A stretch of DNA of 5,179 bases, taken from Planctomycetota bacterium. GTDB lineage: Bacteria; Planctomycetota; Phycisphaerae; Phycisphaerales; Phycisphaeraceae. Shown here piece by piece: positions 1-5,179 of this stretch. The position numbers and the translations under genes were made by a program. The stretch spans positions 1 to 5,179 of the forward strand of contig JAJUHR010000150.1 of NCBI GenBank assembly GCA_029267795.1, read 5' to 3'. The notes beneath the pieces were generated by a model. The model did not search any database and had not been told where the DNA came from. It worked only from the letters and a program-made list of their open reading frames with translations. Numbering within the stretch: the first letter of the stretch is position 1; each line of letters begins with the position of its first letter.

Positions 1-1261
1 CGAGATCATGCTCATGGCCTCCTACGCCATGTTCGTGCTCGGCACCACCCCGCAGCAGATGCGGCAGGCGTACAAGTACATCCTGCTGAACCTGATCGGC
101 TCGACCATGTTCGTCACGTCCGCCGGCCTGCTCTACGGCCAGCTCGGCACGCTGAACATGGCGGACATCACCCGCCTGGCGATGACCGGCCAGCTCCCCA
201 AAGCCTCCATCCCCGTCATCGCGATGTTCCTCCTGGTCTTCGGCGGTAAATCCGCCATCTTCCCCGTCTGGTACTGGCTGCCCGACACCTACCACACCAT
301 GCCCGCGGCCCTGGGCGGCCTGTTCGCCGGCCTGCTCACCAAGGTCGGCGCCTACGTCCTGATCCGCGTGTTCGTGATGATGTTCGGCCAATCCCCCGAG
401 GTGACCTCTGTCGTCACCCCGATCATCCTCGTCTCCGCCGCCGTGACGATGTTCCTCGGCGTGCTCGGGGCCGTGTCGATGCACACGGTCCGGCGGATCC
501 TGGCGATCCACATTATCAGCCAGGTCGGCTATATGGTTATGGGCGTGGGCCTGGGCATCGCCGCGATCGCCCACATGCCCCTGGCCGATCAGCTGACCAG
601 CCGGCAGCTCGCCGTCGCCGGCGCGATCTTCTTCATCATCCACAACATGGTGGTCAAGTGCTGCCTGTTCCTCTGCGGCGGCCTGATGGCGGAACACGCC
701 GGCAGCGACGACCTGGAAAAGATCGGCGGCCTGCTGCGCCGCGCCCCGTTCCTGGCGGCCCTGTTCCTGCTGGCGGCGCTCTCCCTGGCCGGCTTGCCCC
801 CCCTCTCCGGGTTTTTCGGAAAGTGGGTCCTGATCCGCGAGGGCCTGCACCAGGGGCGGTATTGGCTCGCCGGCTTCGCCGTCGCCACCAGCCTGCTCAC
901 GCTCTTGTCGATGCTCAAGATCTGGAGCTACGGCTTTTGGTCCCCCCCTCAGGGCCAGCATGTCACGAACCCCCAGCACTCATCGCAGACCCGCTGGGGC
1001 CTAATCGGAGCCGCGATGCTCGTGGCCGCCGCGCTATCGATGGGCTTGGGGGCCCAGCCGTACCTCGAGGTTTCCAAGCTCGCCGCCGCAACCCTGGTCG
1101 ACCCGCGGCCGTACATCGTGGCGGTGCTCGGCCCGCAGCACGCCCCGCCCAACCGCGTGCCCCCGCCCCCCGCCTCGCAGGTGGTCCAGGCCCCACGGCC
1201 CACCCCTGCGGCTCAGGCTTCCGCCGCCGCGATCGCCGCCCCTGAGGAGGCCGCGCCATGA
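1..1261 (+). CDS. mrpD: Na+/H+ antiporter subunit D (MrpD/MnhD), 5'-partial
   Basis: Proton-translocating, antiporter-like inner-membrane subunit of the Mrp complex, homologous to complex I subunits NuoL/M/N. The gene enters from the left edge: the frame is open from base 2 (Glu-Ile before the Met at base 8), and that Met lies inside a conserved helix, so it is not the start. Counting from that Met, visible family hallmarks are GGKSAIFPVWYWLPDTY (79-95, with the broken-helix Lys81), LLTKVG (109-114, Lys112), RRILAIHIISQVGYM (162-176, His168), IIHNMVVK (210-217, His212, Lys217), LSLAGLPPLSGFFGKW (258-273) and Lys304 in a late helix. The Glu at bases 2-4 probably matches the essential TM5 Glu of this family. 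About the first quarter of the protein is missing. After the usual 'YI.AVLG' ending (369-375) there is an unusual 42-residue Pro/Ala-rich tail. The stop overlaps mrpE by ATGA. It could be mistaken for NADH dehydrogenase subunit M or N, but the E-F-G neighbours settle it as MrpD. Confidence 0.94.
   Translation, partial: EIMLMASYAMFVLGTTPQQMRQAYKYILLNLIGSTMFVTSAGLLYGQLGTLNMADITRLAMTGQLPKASIPVIAMFLLVFGGKSAIFPVWYWLPDTYHTMPAALGGLFAGLLTKVGAYVLIRVFVMMFGQSPEVTSVVTPIILVSAAVTMFLGVLGAVSMHTVRRILAIHIISQVGYMVMGVGLGIAAIAHMPLADQLTSRQLAVAGAIFFIIHNMVVKCCLFLCGGLMAEHAGSDDLEKIGGLLRRAPFLAALFLLAALSLAGLPPLSGFFGKWVLIREGLHQGRYWLAGFAVATSLLTLLSMLKIWSYGFWSPPQGQHVTNPQHSSQTRWGLIGAAMLVAAALSMGLGAQPYLEVSKLAAATLVDPRPYIVAVLGPQHAPPNRVPPPPASQVVQAPRPTPAAQASAAAIAAPEEAAP
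1244..1250 (+). promoter_or_regulatory. Ribosome binding site of mrpE
   Basis: GAGGAGG is a near-perfect Shine-Dalgarno sequence ending 7 bases before the mrpE ATG at 1258. It lies inside the end of mrpD, where the codons GAG GAG encode the Glu-Glu pair of the MrpD tail. It supports the mrpE start and shows that the extended end of mrpD carries the initiation signal of the next gene. Confidence 0.7.
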
Positions 1262-1737
1262 GCCTGTTCCTCCTGAACTTCATGCTCGCCGTGCTGTGGA
1301 TGCTCATGTGGGGGCTGTTCGACATCTACAGCCTGCTCGGCGGGTTTATCCTCGGATACCTCCTGCTGGGGATCGTCAGCCGCACGCTCAGCGACGAGGG
1401 GGCCGGCTACGGTGTCAAGGGCTGGAAGCTGTTCTCCTTCGCTGTCTACTTCATCCGCATCCTGATCAAATCGAACCTGATCGTGGCCAAAGAGATCATC
1501 ACCCCCGGCTTCCAGATGACCCCACGGTTCATCCGCTACCCGCTGCAAGGCCTCACCGATATCCAGATCACCACCCTCGCCAACGCGATCACGCTCACCC
1601 CCGGCACCCTGTCTGCCGACGTCTCGGACGACAAGCGTTACCTCTACGTGCATTGCATGTACGCCCAGGACCGTGAAGCCGCCGTTAAGGACATCGACGA
1701 GCTGCGCGACCGCATCCTCGACGAGGTGTTCGGATGA
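1258..1737 (+). CDS. mrpE: Na+/H+ antiporter subunit E (MrpE/MnhE)
   Basis: Small membrane subunit of the Mrp cation/proton antiporter, needed for assembly or full activity of the complex in systems that have been studied. The 159 residues match the usual length. Hydrophobic segments lie at about 3-20, 24-40 and 57-76. A soluble C-terminal domain follows, carrying the family signature TLANAITLTPGTLSADVS (106-123) and then DDKRYLYVHCM (124-134). The start is fixed by the ATGA overlap with mrpD and the strong GAGGAGG 7 bases upstream. The stop overlaps the mrpF start by another ATGA, which indicates translational coupling. Nothing looks broken or unusual. Confidence 0.96.
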   Translation: MSLFLLNFMLAVLWMLMWGLFDIYSLLGGFILGYLLLGIVSRTLSDEGAGYGVKGWKLFSFAVYFIRILIKSNLIVAKEIITPGFQMTPRFIRYPLQGLTDIQITTLANAITLTPGTLSADVSDDKRYLYVHCMYAQDREAAVKDIDELRDRILDEVFG

Positions 1738-2120
1738 ACCCCACCCTGGCCAACCTGCTCCTGCTCGCGGCGGCGGGCGACCGCCCCTGGCACGACCAGC
1801 TCGTCACCTGGACCGAGGAGCTCTGCATCGCCGCCATCGTCGCCGGCATGCTCATGTGCATCTACCGCATGCTCCGCGGCCCGCACCTGGCCGACCGCGC
1901 CCTGGCCGTGGATACTCTGGGCGTTGAACTGGTCGGCCTGGTGATCATCCTGACCATGCGCCTGGGCTCTTTGGTCTTGTTCGACGGCATCCTGGTGCTG
2001 TCGCTCCTGGGGTTCGCCGGCTCGGTGGCCATGGCCCAATACATCGGCCGGCCACGCCTCAAAGACACTACCGGCGGCTTGGAACAGCAGAACCAGCCCG
2101 GTGGAGGTGAAGGGGCCTGA
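1734..2120 (+). CDS. mrpF: Na+/H+ antiporter subunit F (MrpF/MnhF)
   Basis: Small three-helix subunit of the Mrp antiporter. The family core is clear: a first helix at about 30-47, then RMLRGPHLADRALAVDTLG (45-63) with the conserved Asp54 of the GPxxxDR motif and Asp60, a second helix at about 62-76, and a third helix beginning LFDGILVLSLLGFAG (82-96) with conserved Asp84. At 128 residues it is longer than the roughly 90 typical of the family. The excess is about 29 residues before the first helix and a polar Gly/Gln-rich C-terminus after about 107. The start is supported by the ATGA overlap with mrpE and a GAGG at 1723-1726, 7 bases upstream. No alternative start just before the core helix is evident. 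Glu65 sits in the second helix where the Bacillus subtilis protein, as I recall it, has Asn. Confidence 0.95.
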   Translation: MNPTLANLLLLAAAGDRPWHDQLVTWTEELCIAAIVAGMLMCIYRMLRGPHLADRALAVDTLGVELVGLVIILTMRLGSLVLFDGILVLSLLGFAGSVAMAQYIGRPRLKDTTGGLEQQNQPGGGEGA

Positions 2121-2153
2121 CCCAACGCACCGCCTCGGTGTGAAAGAGAAACG

Positions 2154-2522
2154 ATGGACTACAACGTCGACATGTTCCTGGACCTGCTGGCCTGCGTCGC
2201 CATGATCCTCGGCACCACCTTCATGCTGCTGGCCGCCATCGGGCTGTGGCGACTGCCGGACCTCTACCACCGCATGCACGCCGCCACCAAAGGCGTCACG
2301 TTAGGAATCACCGGCCTGCTGATCGCGGCGCTGTGCAACCTCTCCACGCTCCCCGAGGCCCGCCCGGTCAATATCGCCACCAAGGCCATCCTCCTAATCC
2401 TGTTCCAGTTCGTGGCTAACCCCGTCGGCGCCCACCTGCTGGCCAAGGCCGCTCACGCCGACCGCTGCCCAATCTGGAAAGGCACCCTCAGCGACGAGCT
2501 GGAAGAGGATACGCTCCGCTGA
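2154..2522 (+). CDS. mrpG: Na+/H+ antiporter subunit G (MrpG/MnhG)
   Basis: Last gene of the Mrp operon; a small integral-membrane accessory subunit of the cation/proton antiporter. The 122-residue product has three hydrophobic segments (about 8-31, 47-61 and 74-97). The family signature GLWRLPDLYHRMHAATKGVTLG (30-51) follows the first helix, and the third helix has the ATKAILLILFQFVANPVGAH pattern (75-94). A short acidic tail follows. The start at 2154 lies 33 bases after mrpF. Only a weak purine-rich stretch (GAAAGAGAA) precedes it, so initiation is probably weaker here or depends on upstream translation. A hairpin terminator follows about 60 bases after the stop, consistent with this being the operon end. 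Confidence 0.95.
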   Translation: MDYNVDMFLDLLACVAMILGTTFMLLAAIGLWRLPDLYHRMHAATKGVTLGITGLLIAALCNLSTLPEARPVNIATKAILLILFQFVANPVGAHLLAKAAHADRCPIWKGTLSDELEEDTLR

Positions 2523-2570
2523 CCTGACAACGCCCTGCAAGCTTAAGTACCGCTCGGTAGTTCAAATACG

Positions 2571-2607
2571 AAAAAAAATAACCCCGCCTGGTAAGACGGG
2601 GCTTTGT
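2571..2607. terminator. Bidirectional intrinsic terminator between convergent genes
   Basis: The stem pairs CCCCG (2582-2586) with CGGGG (2597-2601) and CT (2588-2589) with AG (2594-2595), with one C/A mismatch between them and a GGTA loop. On the - strand the stem is followed at once by TTATTTTTTTT (complement of 2571-2581), a strong termination signature for the DUF2203 gene. On the + strand it is followed by CTTTGT, a weaker tract that could still end the mrp transcript. Its position between two convergent genes fits both uses. Confidence 0.78.
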
Positions 2608-2634
2608 CATCTGGCCAACCGCTAAATCGCTCAC

Positions 2635-3063
2635 TCACCCCGCCAGCAGCGACACGTCTTGCCGGCCGGCGTAACCCGCGTCCACCTCGTGCCACGCACG
2701 CACTTCTCTCTCACCCCGGTGCCAGCAAAGGTAGATCTCACGCCCCTCGTGCACCGCGGGAAAGTCCAGCAGGCCCAACTCCAGGTCCTTCAGCTCCACC
2801 CCCACCTGGTGCAGCTCGTCGATCAGCCCGTTCAGCCGATCCATCAGCAGCTCGTATTCGGACCGCCCGGGGCTCTTCGTCTCGCTGTGTCGGCCTTGCT
2901 CGATTTCCTTCCGCAGGGCCATCACCCGCTGGTAGTGCTCGGAAATTTCGTCCACGATGCGCGAAACGTACACCAACGCCCGGTTGGCCTCGGCTACCGT
3001 AAAGTATTTCTTACCCTTTTTGGGGGCTCTCCACGAGACGGGCGATGCGGTTCCAGGGACCAT
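2635..3063 (-). CDS. DUF2203 family protein
   Basis: A 142-residue soluble protein of the uncharacterised DUF2203 family; no biochemical role is known to me and I assign none. The N-terminal hallmark is KKYFTVAEANRALVYVSRIV (18-37). A long, charged, probably alpha-helical segment follows (about 33-95) and includes GVELKDLELGLLDFPA (88-103). The C-terminal signature is EGREIYLCWHRGE (106-118), then WHEVDAGYAGRQ (124-135). Length fits the family. Residues 1-17 are a basic, poorly conserved-looking leader. The ATG at 3063 is preferred because AGGAG lies 6 bases upstream. It is convergent with mrpG, 112 bases apart, and shares the terminator at 2571-2607. The RND gene upstream on the same strand is 435 bases away, so it is probably transcribed from its own promoter in that spacer. 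There is no signal peptide or membrane segment, so it is likely cytoplasmic. Confidence 0.93.
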   Translation of the reverse strand: MVPGTASPVSWRAPKKGKKYFTVAEANRALVYVSRIVDEISEHYQRVMALRKEIEQGRHSETKSPGRSEYELLMDRLNGLIDELHQVGVELKDLELGLLDFPAVHEGREIYLCWHRGEREVRAWHEVDAGYAGRQDVSLLAG

Positions 3064-3498
3064 GAGCAGCTCCTAGTAAGGGTTGAGGGCGTGTCTCGCT
3101 TTCGGTGGCAGCGGGCCATGACGCTCGCCGCTAAGCCTGCCAATCCGCACGCACCGATCCGACGCGGACCTGCCCGCGGACACACCCAGGCCTGTGCCTG
3201 GACATGCCCAACCTGCAGGATTGTATGAACGAAACCCACTAAAGTATCGGTCGCCGTCGGATGTGAATTTGAAATTGGCCAACTCGGCCGTAAGCCCCTG
3301 CACAAACAGAGAGATAAAATCGGACCCGTCTGGGCCCACGGCGCCGGTGTTTTTTTCATTTGGGTGCAGCGTCACCGGATTGGGGTAACTGGGGCAAGAG
3401 CGCAGCGGTGCCCCGCGTTCGCCGTGGTGCTGCTTCGCCTCCCCCCCAGCCACTCTGAGTTTGACCGCGCGATACCCAAACCAAACGAAGAAAGCGCG
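3064..3498. other. 435-base intergenic region with no convincing gene
   Basis: Lies between the 3' end of the RND gene and the start of the DUF2203 gene, both on the - strand, so it should hold the DUF2203 promoter and leader. Open frames exist on both strands, but none has a good ribosome binding site or a recognisable product. The part from about 3220 to 3360 is visibly richer in A/T than the flanking genes. Small structures seen: a perfect 6-bp hairpin CCAGGC/GCCTGG with a CTGT loop (3186-3201), an 8-base palindrome CCTGCAGG (3212-3219), and a TACAAT hexamer on the - strand (3220-3225). The hexamer could be a -10 box but has no good -35 partner. No tRNA, repeat array or insertion-sequence end was seen. 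Confidence 0.6.
3070..3074 (-). promoter_or_regulatory. Ribosome binding site of the DUF2203 gene
   Basis: Read on the - strand this is AGGAG, 6 bases before the ATG at 3063. It fixes the start and supports including the 17-residue leader ahead of the conserved KKYFT segment. Confidence 0.65.
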
Positions 3499-3506
3499 CT
3501 ACGCGC
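3478..3506 (-). terminator. Possible terminator at the RND gene stop codon
   Basis: On the - strand GCGCG (3506-3502) and CGCGC (3498-3494) form a 5-bp all-GC stem whose three-base loop is the TAG stop codon (3501-3499). A T-rich run, TTTCTTCGTTTGGTTT (complement of 3493-3478), follows directly. The stem is short and the T tract is interrupted, so this is only a candidate. Confidence 0.4.
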
Positions 3507-5179
3507 CCCCTTCGCTCCCTTCGATCTCCCCCAACGGCCAACCGAGCTTGCGATATAACCAGACCTTCGCGTCCAGCGTCAGGCTGAACACCATCGGCAC
3601 CACCCCCAGCGTGAACACCGTCGACACCGCCAGCCCTCCTAACACCACCCCGCCCAGCCCCCGATACAGCTCGCTGCCCGAACCGGGCATCACCACCAGC
3701 GGCAGCATCCCAAACACCGTGGTCAGCGTCGTCATCATGATCGGCCGAATCCGCGTCCGCACCGACGTCCGGATCGCCTTCCGCGGGGACATCCGCTCGG
3801 TCGTGTCGCCCTCGCCCACACCCCGGCCGGTCATGAAGTTGATCGACTGGTGAACGATCAGAATCGCGTTGTTCACCACGATCCCGATCAGGATCACGAA
3901 CCCGAGCATCGTCAGCACGTCCAGGTGCTGGCTGGGAACCCACGCGTGCACCAGCGCCAGGCCGGCGAAGCCACCCACCATCGCCAGCGGCACGCTGAAC
4001 ATGATCACGAACGGGTACAGGTAGCTCTCGAACAGCGCCGCCATCAGCAGGTAAGTGATCAGCATCGCCAGAAAGAACCGGCTGCCCCCGAGGCTCTTGA
4101 GGCTCTCCCACGTCCAGCCGTGCCACTTGCCGATCATCGCCTCCCGCACCTCGGTCAACTTGTCCGCGGTGCCCGCCAGGTTCACCTGACACCCCGGCGC
4201 GATCTGCCCGTTCCGCTTCATCGGCTCGATCATCCGCGCGATCTGGTCCGTGACCGCTTCCAGGGGCTGATCCGCCGGCGACACCACGGTGAATTTCACC
4301 GCACGCAACTGCTCGATCCGGTTGATCTGCTGGGGGGCCGTGGTGCTCACGATGTCCGCCACCGCCGACAAGGGCACCGACTGAAACGAACCATCGAACG
4401 CCGGCACCGCCAGCGGGGTCGTGCCAAGCCCGTCCGGCGTCAGGGGCGGCTCGCCCAGGCCGACCATCATCAGGTCGATCGTATCGCCACCCAAGCGGTA
4501 GTCCCCTACATTCACCCCGTCGACCAGCGTCTGCACCGCCAAGCCCAACGCCGCCACGTCGATCCCCAGGTTCGCCGCCCGCACCCGGTCGATCCGCACC
4601 TGCAACTCCGGCCCGGCGAGGTTGAAGTTCAACGGGCTCGGCCGAACGTTCGCGTACCCGTAGACCTGGGTCAGCTGATGGTAAAGAGCCTCCGCCGAGG
4701 ACCGCAGCGACCCCAATTCCTGGCCGGCGATCTCCACGTCTACCGTGTTGGTCGCACTCCCCCCGCGCCCGAACAACGACGTCTGCTGCGCAAACCCAAA
4801 AGCCCCTGGCACCTGCGACATCGCCGAGGTGAGCAGTGGCCCCAGCGGCTCCACGAGCTCCTTGTCCTTGCTCGATGCCCCCATGAAGATGGTGTTGCCG
4901 AAAGACACGAAAAAATAATTTTCGATCGGCGGGATCGCCACCGGCCCGCTGGTTGCAAAGTCAGACGCCGGGGGCAGCGCCGCCGTCTGCTCCATCGTCT
5001 GCGCTTCCCAATAGGGCCGCAGCCGAGACTCGATCCGATCCGCGATCGACTCGTTCTGGTCGATGTTGTACCCCGGCGGCGTCAGCATCACGCCAAACAC
5101 CAGGTTCCTGTTGCCCTTGGGCAGGTAACTGGTCGGCGGCATCAACCACCGCGACAGGCCCACGGACCCGAACGTAAAC
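3499..5179 (-). CDS. Efflux RND transporter permease, C-terminal part (5'-partial)
   Basis: Inner-membrane, proton-driven permease of the AcrB/HAE-type RND superfamily, normally part of a tripartite pump with a periplasmic adaptor and an outer-membrane channel. The frame stays open to the right edge, and the GTG at 5163 is not a credible start; about half of a roughly 1,000-residue protein is visible. Numbering from that codon, the second periplasmic porter/docking region spans about 15-345. It includes PPGYN (29-33), the docking-type IDRVRAANLGID (191-202) and VPLSAVADI (263-271). Five membrane helices follow at about 363-378, 382-405, 414-438, 472-492 and 502-528 (TM8-12). TM10 carries GIVVNNAILIV (427-437), TM11 RIRPIMMTT (471-479), then PGSGSELYRGLG (493-504). 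Arg471 and Thr478 match AcrB Arg971 and Thr978, but the Lys940 position is Asn431. The TM10-TM11 loop is Gly-rich and about 9 residues longer than in AcrB. Substrate cannot be inferred. The motif style resembles planctomycete permeases. Confidence 0.95.
   Translation of the reverse strand, partial: FTFGSVGLSRWLMPPTSYLPKGNRNLVFGVMLTPPGYNIDQNESIADRIESRLRPYWEAQTMEQTAALPPASDFATSGPVAIPPIENYFFVSFGNTIFMGASSKDKELVEPLGPLLTSAMSQVPGAFGFAQQTSLFGRGGSATNTVDVEIAGQELGSLRSSAEALYHQLTQVYGYANVRPSPLNFNLAGPELQVRIDRVRAANLGIDVAALGLAVQTLVDGVNVGDYRLGGDTIDLMMVGLGEPPLTPDGLGTTPLAVPAFDGSFQSVPLSAVADIVSTTAPQQINRIEQLRAVKFTVVSPADQPLEAVTDQIARMIEPMKRNGQIAPGCQVNLAGTADKLTEVREAMIGKWHGWTWESLKSLGGSRFFLAMLITYLLMAALFESYLYPFVIMFSVPLAMVGGFAGLALVHAWVPSQHLDVLTMLGFVILIGIVVNNAILIVHQSINFMTGRGVGEGDTTERMSPRKAIRTSVRTRIRPIMMTTLTTVFGMLPLVVMPGSGSELYRGLGGVVLGGLAVSTVFTLGVVPMVFSLTLDAKVWLYRKLGWPLGEIEGSEGGA

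Noticed and set aside
658..1245. Open frame of 195 residues on the + strand inside mrpD
   Set aside because: Arg/Pro-rich shadow of mrpD, whose own frame shows clear family motifs throughout.
2548..2559. TACCG-CT-CGGTA inverted repeat after mrpG
   Set aside because: Only two bases separate the arms and no T tract follows, so it is neither a clear terminator nor a recognisable operator. The hairpin at 2582-2601 explains termination better.
3220..3225. TACAAT on the - strand as a -10 promoter element for the DUF2203 gene
   Set aside because: No convincing -35 hexamer at 16-18 bases, and the start would give a leader of about 150 bases. Kept only as a note in the spacer entry.
3350..3356. Run of seven T preceded by GC-rich palindromic sequence, a possible + strand terminator
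   Set aside because: No + strand gene lies upstream, and the GC-rich stretch (GGGCCC, CGGCGCCG) forms no clean stem next to the T run.
2994..3359. Open frame on the - strand beginning MKKTPAPW
   Set aside because: The start looks attractive, but there is no Shine-Dalgarno at proper spacing and no hydrophobic signal segment after the lysines. The product is Arg/Cys/Trp-rich and unrecognisable, and the frame runs into the well-supported DUF2203 gene.
3073..3453. Open frame of 126 residues on the - strand in the spacer
   Set aside because: No recognisable motif, composition typical of a random GC-rich frame, no good ribosome binding site, and it ends on the DUF2203 ribosome binding site.
3356..4192. 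Long open frame of 278 residues on the - strand inside the RND gene
   Set aside because: An out-of-frame shadow of the RND permease, with Gly/Arg/Asp-rich low-complexity content typical of a shifted high-GC reading frame.
5161..5163. GTG as the start of the RND gene
   Set aside because: The frame is open beyond it to the window edge, and the visible protein begins mid-family, so it is an internal Val codon.

Overview
The window is GC-rich chromosomal DNA from a Gram-negative-type bacterium. The best guess is a member of the Planctomycetota. That guess rests on the RND permease, whose motif style (a 'PPGYN' segment early in the visible part, 'GIVVNNAIL', and 'PGSGSELYRGLG' before the last helix) resembles planctomycete efflux permeases I know. 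It is an inference, not a database result.

Layout. Positions 1-2522 (+ strand) hold the distal half of an Mrp/Mnh-type multisubunit cation/proton antiporter operon: the 3' part of mrpD, then complete mrpE, mrpF and mrpG. D/E and E/F each overlap by an ATGA, and F/G are 33 bases apart, so this is one transcript. The D-E-F-G order is the canonical one. MrpA, B and C are expected upstream, outside the window. Positions 2523-2634 form a short convergent spacer with a bidirectional-looking hairpin terminator. Positions 2635-3063 (- strand) encode a small DUF2203 protein of unknown function with a good ribosome binding site. Positions 3064-3498 are a gene-free spacer of 435 bases in which I found no convincing gene. 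Positions 3499-5179 (- strand) hold the C-terminal half of an RND efflux permease that runs off the right edge.

How the genes work together. MrpD-G are inner-membrane subunits of one complex that exchanges cytoplasmic Na+ (or K+/Li+) for protons, serving pH and sodium homeostasis. MrpD is the proton-channel-like subunit related to complex I antiporter subunits; E, F and G are small accessory membrane subunits. The RND permease is a separate proton-driven export pump on the opposite strand, and nothing in the sequence links it to Mrp. The DUF2203 gene has no evident functional tie to either.

I did not find a new biological system. The points worth a second look are modest: a Pro/Ala-rich tail on MrpD, an extended MrpF N-terminus with a Glu in its second membrane helix, a stop codon sitting in a hairpin loop at the end of the RND gene, loss of the AcrB-type relay lysine in the RND pump, and the unexplained 435-base spacer.
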